Origin: Clostridia bacterium | GTDB taxonomy: Bacteria > Bacillota > Clostridia > Oscillospirales > Acutalibacteraceae | Assembly (NCBI GenBank): GCA_900766895.1 | Contig: CAAFXF010000067.1 | Span: 1 to 22,296, forward strand | DNA length: 22,296 bases | Direction of reading: 5' to 3' | Shown: positions 1 to 8,091 of the stretch, one piece after another | Position numbering within the stretch: the stretch's first letter is position 1 | Layout: each line of letters opens with the position of its first letter | Notes under the pieces: model-generated | Told to the model about the DNA's origin: nothing | Seen by the model: the letters and a program-made list of their open reading frames with translations, nothing else | Database searches by the model: none | Translations under genes and position numbers: made by a program

Positions 1-3000
1 AAATTACACCTACACGGTTTACCCTGCCCGTGTTTCAGATAGCGAAAATCTTTACATAAAGTGGGGTATGGTTGGACCTAATGATGATGCCGGCAACCCG
101 ACATATATTTGGGCAGACAGCGAAAATCCTGCTGTTGACCCCGACGGTGTAGGTCAGATTGACAGCAAGGGACATTTCACTCCGCTCACCGGCGGTAAAT
201 GTACCATAGCCCTTGAGGCGAAAACGGGATATTTGCTTTCTGACGGAAGCTTTTATCAAATCAGTGCGTACACCGCAACCAAGCAGGTTGAAACCGGTAT
301 TCCTGTTGAAAAAATTGATATTGATGTTGCAGGTACAATCGGTGGCTCGCTCGGCCGTAAGGAAACCGTAACAATCAACGGCAAGGATTACTATTACTGC
401 ACAAACAAGATAGGTGTCGGCAATGCGTACAACGGCAAGGGTGTAACCGTTAATGCAAATGTTTACCCCGAAAATGCAACCAACCAAAATCTTACATGGG
501 TTGTAAATAACAGTAATTTCAACCAAACTCTTTCAGCTGACACTCACACCATTGATGTAACCCTTAAGCCTGCAAATGAGTACACGCAGAAATTTGATAT
601 TTATGCTGTGTCTTCCGACGGTGAGATTGCTTCAAATGTTGTTACCGTCTGCATAACAAGAAACTATGCAAGTGCCAACACAATTGACGAAGAGGCAATT
701 GAGCTTATTAACGGCAAGTCAACCGAGGCTCATCACACATTGACATTTGAGGGCACATGGGACAGCAGTGCTTATGCCTGCTACGATGCAAACTGGTATT
801 CGTCCGATGAGGAAATATTTACCGTAAGGAATATGGGCAATGACAATTCCGATGCTGTTATCGAAGCACACGATGTCGGTGTGGCAACACTTTATTGCGT
901 ATCTGCCGACGGAGGAATTGTTGATACAATAGACGTAACGGTTAAGCCTGACAAGCAACGACTTGCAGAGATTGTTGATCTTTGCGACAAGACCGTTGTT
1001 CTTCGCACAAAGTTTAACCAAAATTATTACAAGGATTATATGAAGAAGCTTGACCTTGCGTACATTGTTTTGTACGAGGAGGATATGGCATCTCAAACAG
1101 TTGTTGATACAACAGCGTCAAATCTTCTTGCCGCATTCACAAAGGTTGGCGGATTTGTCGGCATTTCTTCAATAGAAATCAAGGCAACAGGCGGAACACC
1201 GCTTGCAAAGAAATACGTTACAGTGGGCGTTGGCTCAACAAAGAATTACAAAAATTACAGCTACGATTTTGATTATAAGGTAACGCCGACAGGCGCAATG
1301 TTCTCAAGGGCGGAGTGGAGCTCATCAAATGACTCAATAAAGGTTGATGAAAACGGTGTTTGCACTCCTACATCAAATGATCCTTGCTCGGCAGACATCA
1401 CCTGTACGGTTGTTGACTACAACGGCAACAGGGTAACAGATGTTGTTCACGTTGCATTTGCGCGTACAAAGGCAGAGGGCGTAGAGCTTGATACCTACGA
1501 AATAAAAGAGGCAAAGATAGGCGAAACATATCAGCTTACTCCAAAAGTTTTGCCAAAGAACGTTCTCGGTAACTCAACCGCTTCGGTAGGTGGCGTAACC
1601 TATCGTTCAACAAATACCGATGTTGCAACGGTTGACGAAAACGGATTAATCACCTTTGTATACGGCGGTACTGCAAAAATTATCGTTACCACCGCAGACG
1701 GCGGATTTACCGCAGAGTGCGTTGTAACCGTAACAACAAATTATGACAGGCTTGAGCTTTTGTGCAAGCAGTATGATGACCTTAATTTGAAGGAGGTCAG
1801 CTATTATCCTGAAACCTGGCAGCCTTACATCGAGGCAAAAACCGAGGCAGAGCAAATGATTGCCGAAAAGGGTTATACTCAGGAGGAGGTTGACGCACAG
1901 TACGACAAGCTTCACAATGCATATCTCAACCTTAAAAAGTTTGTAAACATCCAAAAGGTAGAGCTTTACCTTGACGGTGAGCAAACCTCCGAGTTCTATC
2001 AGTACGACCTTCGTTTGCTCAGGGAGGGCTTAAGCTACAAGAATGCAAAGCTTGACCTTGAGGTTCGTTTGTATCCAAATAACGCAACTTACCAAAAGGC
2101 AGAATGGTTCTCATCAACCGATATGATTTCCGTATCGTCCGACGGTGTATGCTCACCTACATCAAACAAGTCCTGCTACGGTCAAATAGAATGTGTTGTA
2201 ACGGATTCCTTCGGCGAGGAGTTCAGAGATACCGTTTGGGTATCCTTCTCATACAACCCTGTAACAGGCGTTCAGCTTTCAAAGGACAGCATTGTAGGCG
2301 CTATCGGCACAACGGAAAAGCTTACTGCAACAATTCTTCCTACCGGTACATCACTCGGTCACATCGCTGCAGCCGATATTCAGGATTACTTCTGGGAGTC
2401 TGATGACGAAAAGGTAGCAACAGTAGATCAGGACGGCACCGTACACTTTGTCGGTGCAGGCTCAACTATTGTTCGTTGCGTATCATACGACGGCGGTATC
2501 AGCGGCGAATGTCAGGTATCCTCCGAGGGTGACAGAACGGCACTTAAGGCGGCTATCGAAAAGTATAAGGATACCGATTTTACCGAATACGAATACATTT
2601 ACGGCTCCGCATTTAAGGATGCATACGATTCGGCACTTTTGGTGCTTGATGACAAAACAAAAACTCAAAAGGAAATTGATGACGCAACAGGTATGCTTGA
2701 GCTTGCAGGTCAAAATCTTGAAGGTCATCCGTACATTCATGTTGAAACCATCAATATTAATTACGAAACCTTTAAGCGAAGCCTTACCAATTCATCAACA
2801 AGCATGGCGCAAGGACCTGTCGGTGCAAACAATGCGGTCAGCGTTAATCTTTCAAACAGCTATTCAAATTATAACGATTATAATGATATAGTTCTTACTC
2901 CGACCGCTTATCCGTCAAATGCTATGTACAAGACTGTTACATGGGAGATTGTTGAAAATCAAAATATGAATACGCAAGGCGAGGCGTCTCACGGCTTCAA

Positions 3001-4984
3001 GTTAACCCCTGCAAAGCGCAGCGAGGGAACATGGGCAAGAGTTAAGGTTGTTTACACAGACCACTACGGCAAGACAACAAGCCGTGAGGTATGGGTAACA
3101 ATGTCCGACACCGTATGTACGGGCATTACCGTAACTCCTGAGTCATACACACTGCTTGGCTCGGATGATCCTTATCAGCTTAACGTAACCACAACCGGCT
3201 CGGGTGACGGATATAACAGCAAGGTATTCTTTACCTCCGATAATGAGGAGGTTGCAACCGTATCATCAACCGGTGTTGTAACTCCTGTTGACGCAGGCAC
3301 CTGTACAATTACTGCAAAAACACTTGACGGTGGCTACACTAAGACAGTAAGCATTACCGTTGTTACCGATTTCAGCAAGCTTGCCGCAAAGGTAACAGAG
3401 TACGAGGAGCTTATCAATAACGTTAAGGACAGCGACCAGTACACCGAGGAATCACTGCATAACCTCAGTGTGCAGGTAGAAAACGGCAAGGCTATCGTAA
3501 ACGCAGGCAAGGCAAATCAGCGAGAGGTAAATGCTGCATTAAGAGCACTTGAGGCTGCATACGCACAGCTTGTCGGCTACATTCCTGCAACTGACATTAA
3601 AGTATCGCTCAACGATACTCAAACATCAATAAGCGAGGTTAACCCGGGCTACATCAGATTGCAGAACGCATCACTTAACGGTGCTGTTGTTCAGCTCAAG
3701 TCAACCACAAGCCCCGAGGACGGTATGTATGAGTCTATCGAATGGTCATCAACCAACGAAAACATTACCGTTGATTCGGACGGAAAGGTAACAAACAATT
3801 CCGCACTTCCGGGCTACGCAATTATTACCGCAACAATTACAACTGCATACGGCGACAAATATTATGACAGTGTGGTTGTTTCGTTTGTAAGATACGGCGT
3901 AACAGGTGTAACGTTTGGTTCAACCCTTGTTTACGGTGCACCTAACAAGCAAAAGCAAATTCCGGTTACCTTGACCTGTGATTCAAATCTTGAACAAGTC
4001 AGCCCGTCTGTAACAGATTGCTTATATACATCAATGGACGAAAGCATTGCAACAGTCAATGCCGACGGCTATGTAAAATTTGTTTCACAGGGTGTAACAA
4101 CAATTAGGGTTACATCTCTTGACGGCGGTTATGTTGGCAACATATCCGTACAAACAACATGGGATACCTCCGCACTTGAGGAGGCAATCGCACAGGCATC
4201 TGCTCTGAATTATCAGGATTACGAAAAGGAATACGGCATTATGCTCCTTGATGATTTGGAGACAGCAAATACCGTATACAATAATCCAAACGCTTCACAG
4301 GCAGAAATTGACGCTGCTTGTACAAAGCTTACCGAAACACTTTCTATTCTTGAAGAGCACAGATTTGTTCTTCCTGTTGTAACAATGAAGGTTGGCGATG
4401 AGACCGTAGTTAACGGTGCAACCTTTGAGGCTGTTAACAATACGGTTAGAATAGATGTTGATGTTGCAGGCAATATGTTCAAGACCTTTGAGCTTGCAAC
4501 AGACAATTTGGTAAATTGTACATCTCAAATTAACGACAGAATTATCACTGTTACAAAGACAGAGGCCGGCACAAATTCAACCCTTACCGTATCTGCAAGA
4601 GTAGTTGACGATTACGACAGAGAAACAACATATACCTATAATATTACTATCGTTGACGAGCTTGTTTACATCAGTTCAATTTACATTACCCTTGACGGCG
4701 AACAGGTAACATCTGTTGCAAAGACCGGCTGCGGAATGTTCTATACAAACTTTACAGCGTTCCAGCTTTCATATGCTACCGACCAAATCGGCGTGGCAGA
4801 CCCTGTAAGCGTTGTATGGAGCTCTACAAATTCAGATTACATTACAGTTGACAGTAACGGTATGGTAGACCTTACAACTGTTGGTAAGGGCAAGGCTGTT
4901 AACACAACAAACATCAGCTGTACCGTAACAAATGCCGACGGCTCAACCGTAACAGCAAAGATTCCTGTAACAATCCAAAGATAA
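1..4984 (+). CDS. Giant Ig-like/FIVAR repeat surface protein, 5' partial
   Basis: The reading frame is open from base 2 to the TAA at 4982-4984 (about 1660 codons), so the true start and any signal peptide lie left of the window. The protein is a chain of beta-rich bacterial Ig-like (Big_2-type) domains, recognised by recurring patterns such as WSS(T/S)N..I.VD..G..T and (S/T)xDGG followed by a V/T-rich strand. Five helical segments of about 70 residues resemble FIVAR modules and start near 950, 1739, 2531, 3368 and 4163. Each is followed by about two Ig-like domains. The stretch before 950 and the last ~600 nt hold only Ig-like domains. No LPXTG motif, dockerin or transmembrane segment is present at the C-terminus. 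Such proteins usually act as extended stalks or adhesins outside the cell; ligand and anchoring are unknown. The next gene begins 19 nt later, suggesting co-transcription. The domain calls are by eye. Confidence 0.85.
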   Translation, partial: NYTYTVYPARVSDSENLYIKWGMVGPNDDAGNPTYIWADSENPAVDPDGVGQIDSKGHFTPLTGGKCTIALEAKTGYLLSDGSFYQISAYTATKQVETGIPVEKIDIDVAGTIGGSLGRKETVTINGKDYYYCTNKIGVGNAYNGKGVTVNANVYPENATNQNLTWVVNNSNFNQTLSADTHTIDVTLKPANEYTQKFDIYAVSSDGEIASNVVTVCITRNYASANTIDEEAIELINGKSTEAHHTLTFEGTWDSSAYACYDANWYSSDEEIFTVRNMGNDNSDAVIEAHDVGVATLYCVSADGGIVDTIDVTVKPDKQRLAEIVDLCDKTVVLRTKFNQNYYKDYMKKLDLAYIVLYEEDMASQTVVDTTASNLLAAFTKVGGFVGISSIEIKATGGTPLAKKYVTVGVGSTKNYKNYSYDFDYKVTPTGAMFSRAEWSSSNDSIKVDENGVCTPTSNDPCSADITCTVVDYNGNRVTDVVHVAFARTKAEGVELDTYEIKEAKIGETYQLTPKVLPKNVLGNSTASVGGVTYRSTNTDVATVDENGLITFVYGGTAKIIVTTADGGFTAECVVTVTTNYDRLELLCKQYDDLNLKEVSYYPETWQPYIEAKTEAEQMIAEKGYTQEEVDAQYDKLHNAYLNLKKFVNIQKVELYLDGEQTSEFYQYDLRLLREGLSYKNAKLDLEVRLYPNNATYQKAEWFSSTDMISVSSDGVCSPTSNKSCYGQIECVVTDSFGEEFRDTVWVSFSYNPVTGVQLSKDSIVGAIGTTEKLTATILPTGTSLGHIAAADIQDYFWESDDEKVATVDQDGTVHFVGAGSTIVRCVSYDGGISGECQVSSEGDRTALKAAIEKYKDTDFTEYEYIYGSAFKDAYDSALLVLDDKTKTQKEIDDATGMLELAGQNLEGHPYIHVETININYETFKRSLTNSSTSMAQGPVGANNAVSVNLSNSYSNYNDYNDIVLTPTAYPSNAMYKTVTWEIVENQNMNTQGEASHGFKLTPAKRSEGTWARVKVVYTDHYGKTTSREVWVTMSDTVCTGITVTPESYTLLGSDDPYQLNVTTTGSGDGYNSKVFFTSDNEEVATVSSTGVVTPVDAGTCTITAKTLDGGYTKTVSITVVTDFSKLAAKVTEYEELINNVKDSDQYTEESLHNLSVQVENGKAIVNAGKANQREVNAALRALEAAYAQLVGYIPATDIKVSLNDTQTSISEVNPGYIRLQNASLNGAVVQLKSTTSPEDGMYESIEWSSTNENITVDSDGKVTNNSALPGYAIITATITTAYGDKYYDSVVVSFVRYGVTGVTFGSTLVYGAPNKQKQIPVTLTCDSNLEQVSPSVTDCLYTSMDESIATVNADGYVKFVSQGVTTIRVTSLDGGYVGNISVQTTWDTSALEEAIAQASALNYQDYEKEYGIMLLDDLETANTVYNNPNASQAEIDAACTKLTETLSILEEHRFVLPVVTMKVGDETVVNGATFEAVNNTVRIDVDVAGNMFKTFELATDNLVNCTSQINDRIITVTKTEAGTNSTLTVSARVVDDYDRETTYTYNITIVDELVYISSIYITLDGEQVTSVAKTGCGMFYTNFTAFQLSYATDQIGVADPVSVVWSSTNSDYITVDSNGMVDLTTVGKGKAVNTTNISCTVTNADGSTVTAKIPVTIQR
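950..4370 (+). repeat. Coding tandem modules, about 790-840 nt period
   Basis: FIVAR-like helical modules begin at about 950, 1739, 2531, 3368 and 4163, giving unit lengths of 789, 792, 837 and 795 nt (263-279 residues). Each unit is one helical module, one longer Ig-like domain of the CxPTSN/WSS type, and one shorter Big_2-type domain ending in a DGG-containing strand. Units are clearly diverged in sequence, so this is old protein-level duplication, not a recent DNA tandem repeat. Confidence 0.75.
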
Positions 4985-5003
4985 AGGACAGAGGTATATA
5001 ATT

Positions 5004-6404
5004 ATGAAAAAAATAAATATAAAAAGAATTATAGCCTCAGGCTTATCGTTACTGACATTAGCCACCTGCCTCTCTGCAGGCAGTGTGGCATATGCCGAGG
5101 ATTTGGTTGCCATTAACGAAACAAATTTTGCCGACAAGAATTTTCGTACCATTATTTCCGAGGTGTACGATAAGGATTCAAACGGCTACCTCAGCACAGC
5201 CGAAATTGAACGCGTTACGGTTATGTCGCTTTCAGGCTATCTTGAGGAATACTGCGGCGAGGGCGCAACCATCGAAAGTATGAGCGGTATTGAAAAGTTC
5301 ACTAACCTTGAAAAGCTTTACTGTGCGTCTGTCGGCTTGCAAACACTTGATGTCAGCAGTAACACCGCACTTACACAGCTTACCTGTATGGGTAACGCAA
5401 TGCAGTCGCTGACCCTCGGCTCGCTTCCCAATCTTACAAGGCTTAACTGCTCCGATAATGAGCTTACGAGCCTTGATGTTACAGGCTGTACGGAGCTTCA
5501 GGTTTTGCAGGCAAATGTAAATAAGCTTGCAAGCATTGATGTTTCAAAAAACACCAAGCTCACGCTTCTTTATGTTTACCAAAACGAGCTGACATCTCTT
5601 AACACTGCATATAATTTATCGCTTAACGATTTGCGTTGCTCAAGCAATCATATTGCAGAGCTTGACCTTAGCACAAATACTTCTCTTGCCAATATTTCAA
5701 CCGAGTTTATCGGCAACCAGTGGATTGACCTCAATGCAAGTGTAATCAGCAATCAAATCCGTATTTACAAAACCTTCCGTGATTTTACAAAGATTGTTTC
5801 CACTACTCTTGATAAGATTGTGGAAACCGAAGAGGGCGAGGAAAATGTCGTTGCCTATACCGGCGGTTACTTTGTTGCAGACGAGCTTAGCGCAATTTCG
5901 GGCAAGCTGATGACCTCAAACCAAGAGGTTAAGGACGGCTTTGTTTATAAGTACAATGTAAACAATTCAAATTGTGACCTGATGACGGTTAATGTTGCTG
6001 TTGCAAGAAGTATGTATCAGGTTAATTTCTATCTTGATGAAAGCAAAACAACAAGGCTTGATTACAAGCTTGTCGAATCGGGCAAGAGTGCCGCTTACCC
6101 AACAGTTCCGGCGGCACCAACCTGCAAGCGCTTTGTTTCCTGGTCGGCTGATTGCTCGGCTGTTAACTCCGATATGGAGGTTTACATCATCTGGGCAGAT
6201 GATCACGATATGGTAAAAAGCCTTGACAGCGTAACCGGCGAGATTGATGTTGAGTGTACAAAGTGCAACACAAGAACTCTGCATTTCAATTTTATGGATA
6301 CATATAATTTGAAGCAGGGCGACGAAGGCTTTAACGCAGAGGCTGACCTCAACGGTGACGGCGTGGTAAACGCAAAGGATTACGCAATTATCCTTAAATA
6401 TTAA
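5004..6404 (+). CDS. Secreted leucine-rich-repeat protein with EF-hand and half dockerin
   Basis: This 466-residue protein starts with a typical Sec signal peptide (KK, then a hydrophobic stretch, probable cleavage after AYA at residues 29-31). Residues 56-67 form an EF-hand-like loop (DKDSNGYLSTAE). Residues ~89-230 are internalin-like leucine-rich repeats of about 21 residues with an LxxLDVSxN pattern. Residues ~337-397 resemble an InlB B-repeat/Flg_new domain (VNFYLDE to YIIWAD). The C-terminus (448-466) is a single dockerin-type calcium repeat (DLNGDGVVNAKD) ending right after its helix. A normal type I dockerin has two such repeats, so this is a half dockerin. An AGAGGT ribosome site lies upstream, and the gene follows the giant Ig-repeat gene by 19 nt. 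Role in adhesion or protein-protein docking outside the cell is inferred. Confidence 0.85.
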   Translation: MKKINIKRIIASGLSLLTLATCLSAGSVAYAEDLVAINETNFADKNFRTIISEVYDKDSNGYLSTAEIERVTVMSLSGYLEEYCGEGATIESMSGIEKFTNLEKLYCASVGLQTLDVSSNTALTQLTCMGNAMQSLTLGSLPNLTRLNCSDNELTSLDVTGCTELQVLQANVNKLASIDVSKNTKLTLLYVYQNELTSLNTAYNLSLNDLRCSSNHIAELDLSTNTSLANISTEFIGNQWIDLNASVISNQIRIYKTFRDFTKIVSTTLDKIVETEEGEENVVAYTGGYFVADELSAISGKLMTSNQEVKDGFVYKYNVNNSNCDLMTVNVAVARSMYQVNFYLDESKTTRLDYKLVESGKSAAYPTVPAAPTCKRFVSWSADCSAVNSDMEVYIIWADDHDMVKSLDSVTGEIDVECTKCNTRTLHFNFMDTYNLKQGDEGFNAEADLNGDGVVNAKDYAIILKY

Positions 6405-6417
6405 ACATATTACTCGG

Positions 6418-6476
6418 CTCCCCTTATTTGCCTCCCCTTATAGTAAGGGGAGGTGGGTGCGAAGCACTCGGAGGGG
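6418..6476 (+). repeat. GC-rich palindromic intergenic element
   Basis: The segment contains CTCCCCTTA (6418-6426), a perfect 10-bp inverted repeat CCTCCCCTTA/TAAGGGGAGG (6431-6440 with 6444-6453), a small GTGC-GAA-GCAC hairpin (6457-6467), and a final GGAGGGG (6470-6476) that could instead pair with either CCTCCCC copy. From memory, similar short elements recur between genes in gut Clostridia, but only one copy is seen here. It could also weakly help termination of the upstream operon. Confidence 0.6.
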
Positions 6477-6494
6477 ATAAAAAAATACACACAA

Positions 6495-6530
6495 AAAAAG
6501 ATTGAACACCGCGTGATGTTCAATCTTTTT
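6495..6530. terminator. Bidirectional rho-independent terminator
   Basis: Perfect inverted repeat (6495-6508 with 6517-6530; core AAGATTGAACA/TGTTCAATCTT) with an 8-nt loop. It is flanked by a T run on the + strand and a T run on the - strand, so it can end both the LRR-protein transcript and the convergent PHP-gene transcript, whose stop codon is only 8 nt away. Confidence 0.85.
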
Positions 6531-6537
6531 ATTTACC

Positions 6538-7434
6538 CTATGCGTTAGCTTTAGCCTGCGCCTCTGCCTCTGCCTTTTTTGCTGCTCTGCGAGCCGCACT
6601 CTTTTTGCGGGATTTGTAGCTCATTAGCTTGTCGAGGTGCTCCTGCGGTGTGCAGTACGAGCCGACGGTAACGGATTGTCTGCCGTAAATTCCGTGGAAA
6701 TCAGAGCCTCCTGTTTGCAAAAGCTTTTTCTTTTTGCAAAGTGCCGCAAGCTGCTCTGTCAGCTCATCGCTGTTTTCGGGTGACCAAACCTCAACACCGT
6801 CAAGTCCAAGCTCAACGTATTCTTCAATCTCCTCCTGATTGCCGAACTTACCCGGATGAGCAAGAATTGCTATACCTCCTGCACCGTGAATTTCGTCAAT
6901 AACCTCTTTAACACTTGGATATTTGGTAGGAGCAAGAACATTTTGCTCACTGCCTGTATCAAAAAGTCGGTAGTACAAATCACCGAAAATTTTGTCCGTA
7001 TACCCTGCATCCATAAGCGAATGCATAATGTGTTGCTTGTAAAGGTTTGTGGAACCGCTTGCGTGATTGATGATAAACTCGCTTGTAATAGGAAATCTTG
7101 CCGCAACCTTAAGCATCATAATCTGTCCTGCGCGCTTGCGTGCAACAGATATTTTTTTACAAATTCGCTCAAGTCTGTCAGGAGCGTCTGCAAGATAAGA
7201 AATGATATGAACCTTTTTGCCTGCAATTTCATCAAATGCACTAATTTCTACACCGGGCACAATGTTGATGCCGTATCTTTTGCCGATTACCTGACCCCTG
7301 ACAACGCCCGCCAAGCAGTCGTGGTCTGTGATAGCCAAGGTGTCAATGCCGCTTTTTTGTGCTATAACGATAAGGTCTTCAATGCCTACCGAGCCGTCGC
7401 TCAGCTTTGTGTGGCAATGCAAATCCGCCGCCAT
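6538..7434 (-). CDS. PHP-domain metal-dependent phosphoesterase
   Basis: This 298-residue protein belongs to the PHP family of the YciV/RnaAM type, whose members hydrolyse phosphate esters such as nucleoside 3',5'-bisphosphates or the ends of short RNAs. Metal ligands are visible in DLHCHTKLSDG (residues 4-14), ITDHD (35-39), PGVEIS (60-65), KVHIISY (74-80), AHPGK (192-196) and GGSDFHG (242-248), so the active site appears complete. The last ~25 residues form an unusual Lys/Arg/Ala-rich tail, possibly for nucleic acid binding. AGGGGAT lies a suitable distance before the ATG. It has its own promoter at 7489-7517. The exact substrate is not determinable. Confidence 0.9.
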   Translation of the reverse strand: MAADLHCHTKLSDGSVGIEDLIVIAQKSGIDTLAITDHDCLAGVVRGQVIGKRYGINIVPGVEISAFDEIAGKKVHIISYLADAPDRLERICKKISVARKRAGQIMMLKVAARFPITSEFIINHASGSTNLYKQHIMHSLMDAGYTDKIFGDLYYRLFDTGSEQNVLAPTKYPSVKEVIDEIHGAGGIAILAHPGKFGNQEEIEEYVELGLDGVEVWSPENSDELTEQLAALCKKKKLLQTGGSDFHGIYGRQSVTVGSYCTPQEHLDKLMSYKSRKKSAARRAAKKAEAEAQAKANA

Positions 7435-7488
7435 TTTACTATCCCCTTTCGAATTTTTTTGGAAAAAGTTTGCTATTAACCTGTTTAT

Positions 7489-7517
7489 ACTATAACATAA
7501 AAAATCTCGGTTTTCAA
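7489..7517 (-). promoter_or_regulatory. Sigma-A promoter for PHP gene
   Basis: On the - strand, TTGAAA (7512-7517) and TATAGT (7489-7494) are separated by exactly 17 nt, about 55 nt upstream of the PHP start codon. There is no terminator between maf and this gene, so it may also receive read-through from maf. Confidence 0.7.
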
Positions 7518-7544
7518 CAAAAAATCAGTAAAAATTTGTTATTA

Positions 7545-8090
7545 TTAACTAAAGCTTATCAGTTTTCGTGCAAGGGTGCTGACAGGCAGACCTACAACGT
7601 TAAAATAGTCGCCTGTTATGCTTTCAACAAGCAATGAGCCATAGCCCTGAATACCGTAGGCTCCTGCCTTGTCCATCGGCTCACCCGTTGCAATGTAACG
7701 CTCAATTTCATCATCCGTCAGGTCAAAAAACTTAACCCTTGTTTCAACCGCAAAGGATGTCGATTTTTCTGCATTTGCAATGGTAACGCCGGTAAAAACG
7801 CTGTGCTCCCTGCCTGAAAGAAAGCGAAGCATTTGCCTTGCCTCCTCGGTGGTTTTAGGCTTGCCGAGAATTTTGCCGTCAAGCGCTACAACCGTGTCTG
7901 CGCCTATAACAATATCATCACCGTTTGCAAACGGCTTTGCCTTGATGCTTGACAGATAAAGCACGGCGTCGCTCGGTGATATTCCGTCGGGCAGAGTCTC
8001 GTCAACATCGCTCACCCTTATTTCAAAATCTGTTGTAATGTATTTCAAAAGCTCCTGTCGTCTGGGGCTTTGTGATGCAAGAATAATCAT
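7545..8090 (-). CDS. maf: Maf-type nucleoside triphosphate pyrophosphatase
   Basis: This 181-residue protein is a full-length Maf/YhdE-family house-cleaning pyrophosphatase, expected to hydrolyse dTTP/UTP or modified nucleotides to the monophosphate in the cytoplasm. Family motifs are LASQSPRR (4-11), the SDVDE segment (27-31), KAKPFA (50-55), IGADTVV (62-68) with the catalytic Asp, and GYGSLLVESITGDYFNVVGLP (149-169). The ATG at 8090 is chosen over the in-frame TTG at 8099 because AGGGGAG sits about 9 nt before the ATG but directly against the TTG. The start is one base past the stop codon of the U32 gene, so the two are probably translationally coupled. Confidence 0.93.
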   Translation of the reverse strand: MIILASQSPRRQELLKYITTDFEIRVSDVDETLPDGISPSDAVLYLSSIKAKPFANGDDIVIGADTVVALDGKILGKPKTTEEARQMLRFLSGREHSVFTGVTIANAEKSTSFAVETRVKFFDLTDDEIERYIATGEPMDKAGAYGIQGYGSLLVESITGDYFNVVGLPVSTLARKLISFS

Positions 8091-8091
8091 T

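Noticed and set aside
6856..7479. Open frame on the + strand (207 codons) opposite the PHP gene
   Set aside because: It is the shadow of a PHP gene with a complete metal site; its translation has no family motifs.
7535..7550. Rex-like TTGTTATTATTAAC before the PHP gene
   Set aside because: The spacing between half sites is wrong and the second half is incomplete; it overlaps the maf stop codon and is probably AT-rich chance.
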